NCBI RefSeq assembly: GCF_000407605.1
Contig: NZ_ASWO01000001.1
Coordinates: forward strand, 682,001-746,000
Source: Enterococcus sulfureus ATCC 49903
Lineage (GTDB): Bacteria; Bacillota; Bacilli; Lactobacillales; Enterococcaceae
DNA: 64,000 nt
Reading direction: 5' to 3'
Position 1 is the first letter of the stretch. The number at the start of each line of letters is the position of its first letter. Made by a program: the position numbers and the translations under genes. The notes under the pieces are model-generated. The model had not been told where the DNA came from. It saw only the letters and a list, made by a program, of their open reading frames with translations, and made no database searches. This document shows positions 53,367-63,359 of this stretch, one piece after another.

Positions 53367-54605
53367 CTAGTTGTATAATGGATAGCGATCTGTTAGCGTA
53401 CGAACTTCCTGTTTTACAGCTTGTAAAACATCTGCATCGTCTTTATTTTCTAAGACTTTAACGATCAATTCCGCGACTTTTGTGGCATCTTCTTCTTTAA
53501 ATCCACGACTTGTGATAGCTGGCGTTCCGATACGGATTCCACTTGTCTTGAATGGGCTCAATGTTTCAAAAGGAATCGAATTTTTATTCACAGTAATGTT
53601 CACTGTATCTAATAATTGTTCTGCTTCTTTTCCATTTAAATCAAACCCACGCACATCGATCAAGAGCAAATGGTTATCAGTAGCGCCAGAAACTAAGCGT
53701 GCTTTCGGTGCTTGATTAAAGACTTTAGCCATTGCTTGTGCATTGTCGATCACTTGTTGTGCATATTCTTTGAAGGAATCGTCTAACGCTTCTTTGAAGG
53801 CTACTGCTTTTCCTGCGATCACATGTTCTAACGGACCACCTTGGATTCCTGGGAAGACATTGCTATTGATTTTTTTGGCTAATGCTTCATCATTTGTTAA
53901 AATCATTCCACCACGCGGACCACGTAATGTTTTGTGTGTCGTTGTTGTGGTAATGTCGGCATAAGGAACTGGATTTGGATGTAATCCTGCAGCAACCAGA
54001 CCTGCGATATGTGCCATATCGACCATTAATTTTGCACCGACTTCATCGGCGATTTCACGAAAACGTGCAAAATCGATTGTACGTGAATAGGCACTAGCGC
54101 CCGCTACAATCAATTTCGGTTGATGTTTACGTGCCAAGATACGAATCACTTCATAATCAAGGTCTTCAGTTGATGGATCTACACCATAGCTGATGAAATG
54201 GTACGTTTTTCCACTGAAATTCACAGGTGAACCGTGTGTTAGGTGACCACCTGCGGCAAGATCCATACCTAAAACTGTATCGCCTTCTTCAATCAAAGAA
54301 AGATAGGCTGCGGCATTTGCTTGTGAGCCAGAATGCGGTTGAACATTGGCAAATTCAGCGCCAAACAAAGCTTTCGCACGATCGATGGCTAAGTTTTCAA
54401 TCACATCAACAAATTCACAACCACCGTAGTAACGACGTCCTGGGTACCCTTCAGCATATTTATTCGTCAAAATGCTTCCTTGAGCTGCAAGAACACCTTC
54501 AGAGACGATGTTTTCTGAAGCGATTAGTTCTAAATTGTGTTGTTGGCGGATCCCTTCTTGTTCGATCGCTTGAAATAATTCTGGGTCAAATGCTTGATAA
54601 TCCAT
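53367..54605 (-). CDS. glyA: Serine hydroxymethyltransferase
   Basis: This 412-residue PLP enzyme interconverts serine and glycine with tetrahydrofolate. It has [43 protein letters not shown], and the PLP lysine in [15 protein letters not shown] near residue 226. The start MDYQAF follows AAAGGAGTG by 9 nt. It is a source of one-carbon units. Confidence 0.96.
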   Translation of the reverse strand: MDYQAFDPELFQAIEQEGIRQQHNLELIASENIVSEGVLAAQGSILTNKYAEGYPGRRYYGGCEFVDVIENLAIDRAKALFGAEFANVQPHSGSQANAAAYLSLIEEGDTVLGMDLAAGGHLTHGSPVNFSGKTYHFISYGVDPSTEDLDYEVIRILARKHQPKLIVAGASAYSRTIDFARFREIADEVGAKLMVDMAHIAGLVAAGLHPNPVPYADITTTTTHKTLRGPRGGMILTNDEALAKKINSNVFPGIQGGPLEHVIAGKAVAFKEALDDSFKEYAQQVIDNAQAMAKVFNQAPKARLVSGATDNHLLLIDVRGFDLNGKEAEQLLDTVNITVNKNSIPFETLSPFKTSGIRIGTPAITSRGFKEEDATKVAELIVKVLENKDDADVLQAVKQEVRTLTDRYPLYN

Positions 54606-54695
54606 GATATGGCACACTCCTTTTTCATAGTACGTGAATTGTAACATAGCTTATTTTTATGAAGCTACTTTTCTTTTCAAATTTATGCGGTTTAT

Positions 54696-55727
54696 TTAGT
54701 CATTGTTCGTAAATTTCTGTTGATTGGCAGCTTTCTTCAAACGATTCATATACGCGTATCCCAAACCATGCTCTTCTTTTGTTTCGACAAAAATGACGTC
54801 TAAATCTGCTTGGCATTCATCTAGAGCGCGTAAACCAGAAAATAGTCCTTTGGCGGCTGCTTCTACTGTATCGTTTTGATACATAAAGATAGCACCCGCT
54901 TCCGCTCGAACTATCGCGGCTGCTGTAGGACCAGCTAAAATTCCCGCACGAAGCGCTTTTTCATTCAAATAGCGACGAACTTGTTCAAAATCATTCGAAT
55001 CGACCATGATCACGTTGGTCTTTGGTGAATAATGCTTATACTTCATACCCGGAGCTTTTGGCGCTTCTGTTCCTTTTAGCACAACGGGTTCATTCGTAAT
55101 CATCAGCTGTGTCGTCTCACTTAACATCTCACCTGTAATCGCTCCTGGTCTTAAAATAACTGGGACACCCGTTGGATCACTTAAATCGATTACAGTAGAT
55201 TCTACTCCGATTTTGGTTGCTCCACCGTCTAATACACCAGCGATTTTCCCAGTAAAATCATGCAATACATGATCTGCAGTCGTAGGACTTGGTGTTCCAG
55301 AAAGATTAGCACTTGGCCCAACGATTGGAACACCGGCTGTTTCGATCAAATCTAATGTTAACGCATGATCAGGCATTCGAAAAGCAACTGTGGATAAGCC
55401 ACCAGTTACGACGCTTGGAAAAGCGTCTTCTTTGATTGGCAAAATAATCGTCAATGGACCAGGCCAGTACGCCTCGACTAAAGTTTTCGTTAATGGGTGG
55501 ATTTCGTCAACATACATCATGACTTGCTCTAGACCTGTAACGTGGACGATCAAAGGATTATCACTTGGTCTCCCTTTCACGTGAAATACTTGCTTGACTG
55601 CTTCTTGATCTAAGGCATTGGCGCCTAAGCCATATACCGTTTCAGTGGGAAACGCCACAAGTTGACCAGTTTTCAATTGTGCTGCAGCTTGCGATAGCGT
55701 GTCGCGTGTAAATCGTGTAGTTTCCAC
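54696..55727 (-). CDS. Threonylcarbamoyl-AMP synthase (Sua5/YwlC)
   Basis: This 343-residue protein makes threonylcarbamoyl-AMP for t6A37 of ANN-decoding tRNAs. The TsaC domain (about 1-200) has FPTETVYGLGANAL, KGRPSDNPLIVHV and GPSANLSGTPSPT. A C-terminal Sua5 domain (from about 215, APGMKYKHYSPKTNV) follows. It starts with GTG after GAAGGAAG. It lies between prmC and glyA in a minus-strand run. Confidence 0.95.
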   Translation of the reverse strand: METTRFTRDTLSQAAAQLKTGQLVAFPTETVYGLGANALDQEAVKQVFHVKGRPSDNPLIVHVTGLEQVMMYVDEIHPLTKTLVEAYWPGPLTIILPIKEDAFPSVVTGGLSTVAFRMPDHALTLDLIETAGVPIVGPSANLSGTPSPTTADHVLHDFTGKIAGVLDGGATKIGVESTVIDLSDPTGVPVILRPGAITGEMLSETTQLMITNEPVVLKGTEAPKAPGMKYKHYSPKTNVIMVDSNDFEQVRRYLNEKALRAGILAGPTAAAIVRAEAGAIFMYQNDTVEAAAKGLFSGLRALDECQADLDVIFVETKEEHGLGYAYMNRLKKAANQQKFTNND

Positions 55728-55749
55728 TGCTTAAACACTTCCTTCTTTT

Positions 55750-56586
55750 TTAATAAACAACGATCATCCGATCATTGCCAAATAAATCTTTTTTTGCTTC
55801 TACTTTCTTCATAGGAAAGGCTTGTTGAAATAAGGCGATGACTGCGTCTTTTTGTAAATAACCAATTTCTAAAAAAATCTGCCCTTCTGGTTTTAAACAA
55901 AGTGGTGCTTGTTTGGCTATTTTTTCATAAATCGCTAATCCCTCATGTTCAGCAAATAATGCCATTTTGGGTTCAAATAAACGAACACTGGCATCCATTA
56001 CTTCCCATTCATTTTGTGCAATATAAGGTGGATTGGAAATAATAATGTCAAATTGGTGCGCAAGTACAGGAGTTAACGTATCCCCAGTGTGAAAACAAAG
56101 TTCTTGTTCTAATCGTTGTGCATTTTGTTGTGCTACTTGTAACGCTTTTGGTGATAAATCACTTGCATGCACATTCCAATTTGGTGCTTCTGCTTTTAAA
56201 CTGATGGCGATCGCACCAGTTCCAGTACCAATATCCATCACATGTAAAGGTTTAGTTTGATCATTCATACTTAAACACAATTGGACCAATTCTTCTGTTT
56301 CAGGTCTAGGAATCAGCGTGTCTTCCGTCACCTGAAACAAGCGGCCATAAAATTCTTCGACACCCGTCAAATATTGCGGAGGATAATCTGCCAGTAATCG
56401 CTCAATATCTTGAGCTACTTGCAGCTGATCTTCACGTGTAGCCAGTTGATCTAAATTCAGCAAAAAGTGCATTTTGTCCCAATTTTTTCGCCTTAAGAAA
56501 ACAGCTTGAATCGCATGACCTTCTTTGCCATGCGTTTCAAGCGTGTGTGTTGCTTCTTGTATCAGTTGTCGATACGTCTTATCCAT
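55750..56586 (-). CDS. prmC: Release factor glutamine methyltransferase
   Basis: This 278-residue SAM-dependent enzyme methylates the Gln of the GGQ motif of release factors. It has [12 protein letters not shown], the SAM-binding [15 protein letters not shown], and the substrate motif [12 protein letters not shown]. It overlaps prfA, its substrate gene, by 8 bp. Confidence 0.96.
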   Translation of the reverse strand: MDKTYRQLIQEATHTLETHGKEGHAIQAVFLRRKNWDKMHFLLNLDQLATREDQLQVAQDIERLLADYPPQYLTGVEEFYGRLFQVTEDTLIPRPETEELVQLCLSMNDQTKPLHVMDIGTGTGAIAISLKAEAPNWNVHASDLSPKALQVAQQNAQRLEQELCFHTGDTLTPVLAHQFDIIISNPPYIAQNEWEVMDASVRLFEPKMALFAEHEGLAIYEKIAKQAPLCLKPEGQIFLEIGYLQKDAVIALFQQAFPMKKVEAKKDLFGNDRMIVVY

Positions 56587-57652
56587 TTTGCAACTCTTCT
56601 AATTTCGATGTTTGATCATAGACGATCAAGGCATCGACGATTTCATCTAATTTACCCGCTAAAATCTGATCTAATTTTTGAATCGTTAATCCGATACGAT
56701 GATCCGTCACACGGTTTTGAGGGAAATTGTATGTTCGGATACGTTCAGAACGATCTCCAGTTCCGACTGCAGATTTACGATTCGCATCATATTCACTTTG
56801 TGCTTCTTGTTGTAACTTGTCGTAAACACGCGCACGTAAAACTTTCATCGCTTTCTCACGGTTTTTCAACTGTGAACGTTCATCTTGCATCGCCACCACG
56901 ACACCTGTTGGTAAATGGGTCAAACGAACCGCAGAAGCCGTTTTATTGACGTGCTGTCCACCCGCTCCAGAAGCATGGTAAATATCCGTACGAATATCTT
57001 TATCCTCGATATCTAATTCGACTTCAGGAGCTTCCGGCATGATCACAACTGTCGCCGTAGACGTATGGATACGTCCTTGTGATTCTGTTGAAGGGACACG
57101 TTGAACACGGTGTGCACCACTTTCATATTTTAATTTCGAGAATACATTTTCTCCAGAGATCATCATAATGACTTCTTTGTAGCCACCGATACCTGTTACA
57201 TTGGCTTCCATCACTTCTGTTTTCCAACCTTGAGCTTCAGCGTAACGTTGATACATCGTAAATAGATCACCGGCAAATAGTGCTGCTTCGTCTCCACCAG
57301 CTGCACCGCGAATCTCCATAATGATATTTTTATCATCATTTGGATCCTTTGGTAATAATAAGATCTTAATTTGTTCTTCTAGTGCTTCTTTTTCTTTTTT
57401 CAAATCAGATAATTCTTCTTTAGCCAGTTCGGCCATCTCAGCATCTAAATTTTCACCAAGCATTTCTTCTGCGTCTGCAATTCCTGTCACGACTTCTTTA
57501 TAGCGGCGATAGGTTGCGACCGTTTCACGGGTATTGGCTTCTTCTTTTGATAATTCCATAAAACGTTTTGTATCTGAAACTACCTCAGGATCACTTAGTA
57601 GTTCTCCCAACTCTTCATAACGGTCTTCAATTGATTGTAACTGATCGTACAT
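56579..57652 (-). CDS. prfA: Peptide chain release factor 1
   Basis: This 357-residue factor reads UAA and UAG. The tripeptide anticodon region reads [15 protein letters not shown] (PxT, the RF1 form). The GGQ motif is in [19 protein letters not shown]. The start follows GGAGAATCC. It is 12 bp after tdk, in the usual tdk-prfA-prmC-sua5 order. Confidence 0.97.
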   Translation of the reverse strand: MYDQLQSIEDRYEELGELLSDPEVVSDTKRFMELSKEEANTRETVATYRRYKEVVTGIADAEEMLGENLDAEMAELAKEELSDLKKEKEALEEQIKILLLPKDPNDDKNIIMEIRGAAGGDEAALFAGDLFTMYQRYAEAQGWKTEVMEANVTGIGGYKEVIMMISGENVFSKLKYESGAHRVQRVPSTESQGRIHTSTATVVIMPEAPEVELDIEDKDIRTDIYHASGAGGQHVNKTASAVRLTHLPTGVVVAMQDERSQLKNREKAMKVLRARVYDKLQQEAQSEYDANRKSAVGTGDRSERIRTYNFPQNRVTDHRIGLTIQKLDQILAGKLDEIVDALIVYDQTSKLEELQNG

Positions 57653-57664
57653 GTGGATTCTCCT

Positions 57665-58243
57665 TTAATTTGTTTTCATTTTTGGATGGAAATAATGATG
57701 ACGACAAACTGGAAAATATGCCTCATTACCTCCAATTTGAACTTGGTCCCCTTCATAAACAGGTTGTCCATCGATATAGTGTAAATTCATGATCGCTTTT
57801 TTATGACAAAACCAGCAAATGGTTTTCATTTCTTCGATTTTATCCGCATAAAGCAGTAAATATTTTGATCCTTCAAATAATTCATTACGAAAATCATTTT
57901 TCAATCCAAAGGCCATCACTGGAATATTTAGTTGATCAACAACTTTCGTTAAGGCCAATACATGATGTTTTTGTAAAAATTGTGCCTCATCGATCAAAAT
58001 ACAATACGGTTCAAATGCTAGATCTTGAATCGTACTTAAAATATCTGTCTCTTCAAAAATCGGGATTGCTTTTTGTTCTAACCCAATTCGACTGGACACA
58101 TTGCCCACTCCCGAACGCGTATCCAATCCGCTTGTCATCAATACGACAGGTTTATCTTGTTCTTCATAATTATGTGCTACTTTTAAAATCTCAATCGATT
58201 TCCCACTGTTCATTGCGCCATATTTAAAAAATAATTGTGCCAT
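57665..58243 (-). CDS. tdk: Thymidine kinase
   Basis: This 192-residue type II thymidine kinase has P-loop [14 protein letters not shown], the DEAQF-type Walker B (LIDEAQFLQ), and a zinc site CWFC...CRHH. The start MAQLFFKYG is 9 nt after AAGGGATC. An upstream ATG at 58294 was rejected because the -10 element (58277-58282) lies between the two. Confidence 0.95.
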   Translation of the reverse strand: MAQLFFKYGAMNSGKSIEILKVAHNYEEQDKPVVLMTSGLDTRSGVGNVSSRIGLEQKAIPIFEETDILSTIQDLAFEPYCILIDEAQFLQKHHVLALTKVVDQLNIPVMAFGLKNDFRNELFEGSKYLLLYADKIEEMKTICWFCHKKAIMNLHYIDGQPVYEGDQVQIGGNEAYFPVCRHHYFHPKMKTN

Positions 58244-58276
58244 CGTTGTCCCGATCCCTTCATTGACTTCTTTGGT

Positions 58277-58282
58277 ATTATA
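58277..58282 (-). promoter_or_regulatory. tdk -10 element
   Basis: A consensus TATAAT lies 34 nt upstream of tdk; the -35 (TGTAAA at 17 nt) is weak. Confidence 0.55.
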
Positions 58283-58344
58283 CTTGAAATTCATGATTTT
58301 TTACAGTCATCTGAAAGGTTCTTCAGAATTTTTATCGTTCACAT

Positions 58345-58372
58345 CAAAAAAGCCAATCCTTTTTGATTGGCT
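58345..58372 (-). terminator. CAP-domain gene terminator
   Basis: AGCCAATC and GATTGGCT form an 8-bp stem, followed by six T on the minus strand. Confidence 0.85.
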
Positions 58373-58377
58373 CAAGC

Positions 58378-59187
58378 TTATTTTTTATATTCATTTTTTT
58401 GTAATCCCCCAAGATAACTAAAGGTCATATCGTATCGGTCAGGGCCGACTTGTTTAAAAGAAATTCCGACTGCGCCTTCGGTTGGTTGACGATTTAGTAG
58501 ATTTTTATTATGCCCTGGTGAATTTTTCCACCCTTGCATAATTTTTTGTGCGCCGTTGACTCGATACCATTCTAACGATTGTCCATAATAAGTATAGCCT
58601 AGATTTTCGACAAAAGTGATGCCTTTATATCCATAATCAGTAGGCGCAGAAAGTCCACTACGGCCGTTTGGTCTGGTATGCGAAAATTTAGTAAAGAGCT
58701 CATTGGCTCGTTGCGTGGCTGCTCGTTGCAAAGCTGGCTGTGTGCGTAACGTATTCAGCCCTCTACTTTTTCGATATTGGCTAATCTGTGTCAATACTTG
58801 AGTAGCGAGTTCATTTTGAACTTGAACGGGTGTTTTTTTCTGTACAACTGGACTCGCCTTTTTTTGATAGACAAAGATCATTGTCTGATTTTGTGACATC
58901 ATGATCGATTGCGTATTTGGTGACTTTAGCGTGTAATTTGCAAATGCTTTTGCACTTCGCGTAATCTTTTGATTAGCTGCCAGCGTTTCAGTTCGCTTTT
59001 CCAAGACTTGTCCTGTGGTCGTTTTCGATAAAATAACTAGTTGATACGTTTTTGGCTTTGTGACTTGACTCGTTGATTGTACCGCTCGATTTTGATTGCG
59101 ATTTTTTGATAGATCCTCTGCATCGACTACTGCTCCACCTAAACACAAAAATCCCATTCCAACCAATAATGAAACCATTTTTTTCAT
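58378..59187 (-). CDS. Secreted CAP-domain protein with MucBP-like module
   Basis: This 269-residue protein has a signal peptide (MVSLLVGMGFLCLGGAVVDA core). A MucBP-like segment of about 65 residues (YQLVILSKTTTGQVLEKRTETL region) follows, then a Lys/Gln linker and a CAP/SCP domain from about residue 127: LTQISQYRKSRGLNTLR, FSHTRPNGRS, ENLGYTYYG, IMQGWKNSPGHNKNLLNRQPTEGAVG. Such proteins are usually wall-associated; no enzyme activity is established. There is no LPXTG motif. It is monocistronic with its own terminator. Confidence 0.88.
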   Translation of the reverse strand: MKKMVSLLVGMGFLCLGGAVVDAEDLSKNRNQNRAVQSTSQVTKPKTYQLVILSKTTTGQVLEKRTETLAANQKITRSAKAFANYTLKSPNTQSIMMSQNQTMIFVYQKKASPVVQKKTPVQVQNELATQVLTQISQYRKSRGLNTLRTQPALQRAATQRANELFTKFSHTRPNGRSGLSAPTDYGYKGITFVENLGYTYYGQSLEWYRVNGAQKIMQGWKNSPGHNKNLLNRQPTEGAVGISFKQVGPDRYDMTFSYLGGLQKNEYKK

Positions 59188-59276
59188 CTCGATCGCCTCA
59201 CTTTTACCTATCCAGTTTTCGTTATCTCTTCACTTCTAGTATACCATAATCTGATGTATCCGAGCGGTTTGAAACA

Positions 59277-59329
59277 GCTAAAAACCACCGGATAAAAAAG
59301 GTTTTTGAATTCCTTTTTTTCCAGTGGTT
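59277..59329 (-). terminator. opp operon terminator
   Basis: AACCACCGG and AAAAAAGG pair with CCTTTTTT and CCAGTGGTT, followed by TTTTTA on the minus strand. The long stem is almost complete. The remaining bases up to 59187 hold no gene. Confidence 0.8.
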
Positions 59330-59343
59330 ATACTTGTATAGAT

Positions 59344-59736
59344 TTAACTAAATTCGACTGTTTCGACTACTTGAATAGTAGGATCTAGCGATTGAATGAC
59401 GGGACAATTTGAATTGACTAAACGTAGGCATTTTGTTGCTCGTTCTTGATATTCTAAAGCCACAACGACATGAAAAACCATCGTGATCTCAGATAGCGGT
59501 TCGGCTTTTTTTGTTTCGTCACGAACATACGATACCTCGATTTTTTTGAATTCAAATGGAATTTTTGAATTTTCTAAAATACTAGAATAGACATAACCGC
59601 CGCAAGCTCCCGCCGCACTGGCTAACATTTGAACTGGTGAATATCCTTCTTCATATGCTAAGACCCAGTTTTTATCCGGCGCTGCCAACTCAAATTTTTC
59701 TGATCCTTTAACGATCGTTAACTCATGTTTACTCAT
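59344..59736 (-). CDS. OsmC/Ohr-family protein
   Basis: This 130-residue protein has the two redox cysteines of the family, in SAAGACGGYVY (near residue 45) and NSNCPVIQSL (near 110), and the GYSPVQMLA segment. OsmC/Ohr proteins reduce organic hydroperoxides with lipoyl partners. Its ATG overlaps the oppF stop by 4 bp, so it is the last gene of the oligopeptide permease operon. A link to peptide uptake is not obvious. Confidence 0.88.
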   Translation of the reverse strand: MSKHELTIVKGSEKFELAAPDKNWVLAYEEGYSPVQMLASAAGACGGYVYSSILENSKIPFEFKKIEVSYVRDETKKAEPLSEITMVFHVVVALEYQERATKCLRLVNSNCPVIQSLDPTIQVVETVEFS

Positions 59737-60626
59737 TTTTCATCTCTCCTTACGAAATGTCCGGGACGTACTTCCACAAGTGAAGCATTCGGCTCCAATT
59801 GGATCACTTCATCTTGTTTGATGTGACTTAGTTGTTCACGTGCAATTTTGGGATCGGCAATCGGTGCTGCTTGTAATAATTTTTTTGTATAGGCATGCTG
59901 CGGATGCATAAACAATTCTTCTGTTGGCGCTAATTCAACTAGTTTTCCTTGATACATCACCGCGATTCGGTCCGAAATATGACGAATCACCGATAGATCG
60001 TGTGAAATAAATAAATAAGACAAACCAAATTCTTGTTGCAATTGAACCAGTAATTCCATAATTTGAGCTTGAATCGAAACATCCAAGGCCGAAGTCGGTT
60101 CATCACATAAAATAAACTTAGGTTGGCTCACGACAGCCCGTGCGATGCCAATTCGTTGACGTTGGCCACCACTAAACGCGCGTGGTAATTTTTGTTGGGC
60201 TTCTCCCTGAATTCCGACCATGTCTAAAATTCGAACTGCTTTTTGTTTCGCTGTAGCTTTATCTTCTCGAAACAAAGGTTCCATTACGAGTTCTAAAGCC
60301 GTTAATTTAGGGTTTAATGCCGAATAAGGATCTTGAAAAATAATCTGCATCTCTTGTGCTAGTGTAGCTCTTTCTTCTTTTGTGGTATGTGCCAAATCGA
60401 TCCCTTCAAATACGACCGAACCGCTAGTAAATGGCTCCAACTGCAACACGCCACGGCCAAATGTCGTTTTTCCACTTCCTGATTCACCCACTAATCCTAA
60501 AGTTTCTCCTTTATAGATCGTCAGGCTAATATCATCTACCGCTTGGACTTGCGTGACTTGCCCACGCCAGTTTTTTGTTTTAAATACCTTATTTGCTTCT
60601 TTGACTTCGATTAATGTCTCACGCAT
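59733..60626 (-). CDS. oppF: Oligopeptide ABC transporter ATP-binding protein OppF
   Basis: This 297-residue ATPase has Walker A GESGSGKTTFGR, signature FSGGQRQRIGIARA, Walker B FILCDEPTSALDVS and a C-terminal oligopeptide ATPase extension (ELFMHPQHAYTKKLLQAAP). The ATG at 60626 follows GGAGGA by 7 nt. It overlaps the oppD end. It pairs with OppD as the second motor subunit. Confidence 0.93.
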   Translation of the reverse strand: MRETLIEVKEANKVFKTKNWRGQVTQVQAVDDISLTIYKGETLGLVGESGSGKTTFGRGVLQLEPFTSGSVVFEGIDLAHTTKEERATLAQEMQIIFQDPYSALNPKLTALELVMEPLFREDKATAKQKAVRILDMVGIQGEAQQKLPRAFSGGQRQRIGIARAVVSQPKFILCDEPTSALDVSIQAQIMELLVQLQQEFGLSYLFISHDLSVIRHISDRIAVMYQGKLVELAPTEELFMHPQHAYTKKLLQAAPIADPKIAREQLSHIKQDEVIQLEPNASLVEVRPGHFVRRDEK

Positions 60627-61491
60627 CAAGATTTCCTCCTAACCATACACGATGTGTTGGGGAAACTTGTTGATAAGTCTCTGAAATAGCAAACGTTTCT
60701 ACCTCAACTGTCGTCGTTTCATGTTTATCGCCTAGATGTGCAGCAGCTAATAATTGTTTTGTATACGGATGTTTAGCGTCGTAAAAAATATCTTCTGCGC
60801 TACCTTCTTCTACGATATGTCCACGATACATCACTTTGATAAAATCACACATTCCTGCCACAACACCAAAATCGTGGGTAACTAGTAGCACCGCTAAGCC
60901 TTCTTCTTGTTGTAATTTTTTGATCAGCGCTAAAATCTGTGCTTGAATCGTTACGTCTAATGCCGTTGTGGGTTCGTCGGCAATCAATAACTTGGGTTTG
61001 ACTAAAAGTGCCATCGCGATCATAACCCGTTGACGCATCCCACCAGATAGTTCATGAGGATATTGTTTCATTCGTTTTTCTGCCATTGGAATCCCCACTT
61101 TTTCCAATTCCGCAATCGCTAATTGTTTCGCTTCTTTTTTTGAACATTTTTGCGCTCGTCGTACGACCTCGATCAAGTGATAGCCAATCGTACGCAGTGG
61201 ATTAAGCGACGTCATCGGATCTTGGAAAATCATAGAGATCGGTAAAATTTCATTTGATTGAACGGCTTTTCCATCAAATGAGAACGTCTCAATCGTTGAA
61301 GTCACACCATCTGGCAATAGATCAAGTAAACTTTTCATAGTCATACTCTTTCCGCTACCTGACTCTCCTACGACACCAATAACTTTTCCAGCCGGAACGG
61401 ACAAAGACAAAGGATAGACGATCGGCTGTGCCTCACCTTTTTTCGGCTGATACGTCACACTCAAGCCTGTCACATTTAATAAATCCGTCAT
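60619..61491 (-). CDS. oppD: Oligopeptide ABC transporter ATP-binding protein OppD
   Basis: This 290-residue ATPase has Walker A GESGSGKSMTMK, the Q-loop FQDPMTSLNPLRTIG, signature LSGGMRQRVMIAMAL, Walker B LLIADEPTTALDVT and H-loop VTHDFG. The C-terminal extension has DIFYDAKHPYTKQLLAAA. It begins directly after the oppC stop. Confidence 0.94.
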   Translation of the reverse strand: MTDLLNVTGLSVTYQPKKGEAQPIVYPLSLSVPAGKVIGVVGESGSGKSMTMKSLLDLLPDGVTSTIETFSFDGKAVQSNEILPISMIFQDPMTSLNPLRTIGYHLIEVVRRAQKCSKKEAKQLAIAELEKVGIPMAEKRMKQYPHELSGGMRQRVMIAMALLVKPKLLIADEPTTALDVTIQAQILALIKKLQQEEGLAVLLVTHDFGVVAGMCDFIKVMYRGHIVEEGSAEDIFYDAKHPYTKQLLAAAHLGDKHETTTVEVETFAISETYQQVSPTHRVWLGGNLDA

Positions 61492-62325
61492 CTATTCCAC
61501 CTCTCCTTGCAAAATATTTTTAACTAAATCTCCTAGATTGTTAAATGAATAAATCGTAAATACAATAAATAATCCTGGTAAAATCGCCATATATGGCGTG
61601 CGTTGCAAACTACTTTGCGCATTTTGTAATAGACTTCCCCACGAAGACATCGGTTGTTGAATCCCAAGTCCTAAGAAACTCAACGCGGATTCTGTCATAA
61701 TTGCTCCTGAAATACTCGTCGTAGCGGCAATGATCAACGTAGGTAAAACGGATGGTAATACATGTCGAAACATGATGCGTAATGGTTTTTGACCGATAAA
61801 CTGTCCATACGAAACATACTCACGCTCTTTCGCTGACATCGTCTCCGCCCGAATCAAGCGCGCGATACTCATCCAAGAAAAACCACCGATAACGATAATA
61901 ATCGTTGAAAGACCTGGTTTTAAAAAGACACTCAACACAATAACTAATACTAACCAAGGGATCGCAGATAATACATCCACGATACGCATTAAAATACTAT
62001 CTACAATACCGCCGAAGTACCCTGTAACTAAACCAACAACGGTTCCGATAAAGGTAGCGGCTAACATTGCAGATACACCCACTAATAAGGAGACACGGCC
62101 ACCGTATAACACACGGATAAAGTAGTCCCGTCCCACTTCATCCGTTCCAAACAAATGCTTTAGACTTGGTCCTTGCGACATTTGAGTGACGTCTGTTAAC
62201 GTAGGATCGATTGGGAGAAGTGGCGCAATCAACGACAAGATAATCAATACGACTAAAAAGATAAACGAAAATGCATATAATGGTTGTTGAAAAATCTGTT
62301 TCATAATTAATTTGATCGTCTTCAT
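61492..62325 (-). CDS. oppC: Oligopeptide ABC transporter permease OppC
   Basis: This 277-residue permease has an N-terminal helix, a periplasmic-side segment LFGTDEVGRDYFIRVLYGGRVSL, five further helices and the coupling loop SFLGLGIQQPMSSWGSLL near the end. It overlaps oppB by 4 bp and carries GGAGGA upstream. Confidence 0.94.
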   Translation of the reverse strand: MKTIKLIMKQIFQQPLYAFSFIFLVVLIILSLIAPLLPIDPTLTDVTQMSQGPSLKHLFGTDEVGRDYFIRVLYGGRVSLLVGVSAMLAATFIGTVVGLVTGYFGGIVDSILMRIVDVLSAIPWLVLVIVLSVFLKPGLSTIIIVIGGFSWMSIARLIRAETMSAKEREYVSYGQFIGQKPLRIMFRHVLPSVLPTLIIAATTSISGAIMTESALSFLGLGIQQPMSSWGSLLQNAQSSLQRTPYMAILPGLFIVFTIYSFNNLGDLVKNILQGEVE

Positions 62326-63284
62326 TTCGCTTGTCCTCCTTTACGAATTCGAGGATCCACAAGAGAATACAATACATCAGCTAATAGATTTCCGACAATG
62401 ACTAACGTTGCAGAAAAGAGCATCACGGCCATAATGACTGGATAATCTAAACTTTTGGTTGCGCTCATCAAATACGGTCCGACACCCGGCCATCCAAAAA
62501 TCGTTTCAGTAATGATCGCGCCTGTCACTAACATTGGCAAAGCCATCCCGATTTGAGTCACAACTGGAATCATGACATTGCGGCTGATATGACGACGGAA
62601 AATCTCTCCTTTAGTAGCGTGGAACGCTTTTTGAACCATCACATAATCTTCTGAAACTTGTTCAACGGCTGAAGAGCGGATATACCGCAATAACTCTGGT
62701 AAAAAGACGACCGTTAATGTCGTATAAGGTAAAATAAAATGAGAGATGTAGTTCGAGAAGTTTCCTTCTTGACCAACAGTGTACATCCCAATAATTGGAA
62801 ACCAATTTAATTTATAGCCAAAGAAATAAATCAAAATCATAGCAAAGAAGAAAGCAGGAACAGCTAATCCTAAAGAAGCTAGACCATCGATGATACGATC
62901 GATCCATTTGCCTTTATTTGCTGCTGCAACTAGACCAAAAATAATTGCTAAAATCAATGCGGTCACATAAGCTGGCAATACTAGGCGCATCGTATTGGGA
63001 ATACGCGTCGCCAGATCTTGTGCAATACTGTGTCGAGAAGCTAGAGAATAGCCAAAATCTCCATGGAAAATTTGTTTTAACCAAGAGAAATATTGCACCA
63101 AAAATGGATCGTTCAATCCATATTTTTCTCTTAATACATCAATTTGTGCTTGTGACATATTTGGGGTAGTGATCGAATCGATTACATCATATGGAGCTAA
63201 ATGAATCAATGAGAATACAATAAATGAAATCACAAATAATAGTGGAATCGCTTGTAAAAGCCTTTTCCCGATAAATCGTAACAT
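62322..63284 (-). CDS. oppB: Oligopeptide ABC transporter permease OppB
   Basis: This 320-residue permease has an N-terminal helix (FIGKRLLQAIPLLFVISF region), YGLNDPFLVQYFSWLKQIFHGDFGYSL, five core helices and VETIFGWPGVG-like ITETIFGWPGVGPYL. An in-frame GTG three codons upstream is too close to AAAGGA; the ATG at 63284 is 11 nt away. It follows oppA across a terminator that probably trims transcript levels. Confidence 0.94.
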   Translation of the reverse strand: MLRFIGKRLLQAIPLLFVISFIVFSLIHLAPYDVIDSITTPNMSQAQIDVLREKYGLNDPFLVQYFSWLKQIFHGDFGYSLASRHSIAQDLATRIPNTMRLVLPAYVTALILAIIFGLVAAANKGKWIDRIIDGLASLGLAVPAFFFAMILIYFFGYKLNWFPIIGMYTVGQEGNFSNYISHFILPYTTLTVVFLPELLRYIRSSAVEQVSEDYVMVQKAFHATKGEIFRRHISRNVMIPVVTQIGMALPMLVTGAIITETIFGWPGVGPYLMSATKSLDYPVIMAVMLFSATLVIVGNLLADVLYSLVDPRIRKGGQAK

Positions 63285-63314
63285 AACGCTCACGTTCCTT
63301 TCTGTTTTTCAAAT

Positions 63315-63349
63315 CAAAAAAAAGCTGTGTAAAGGAGTCTTCACACAGC
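63315..63349 (-). terminator. oppA-oppB intercistronic terminator
   Basis: GCTGTGT and AAG pair with CTT and ACACAGC, followed by eight T on the minus strand. A hairpin here is typical after the abundant binding-protein gene. Confidence 0.82.
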
Positions 63350-63359
63350 CCAGCTTTCA

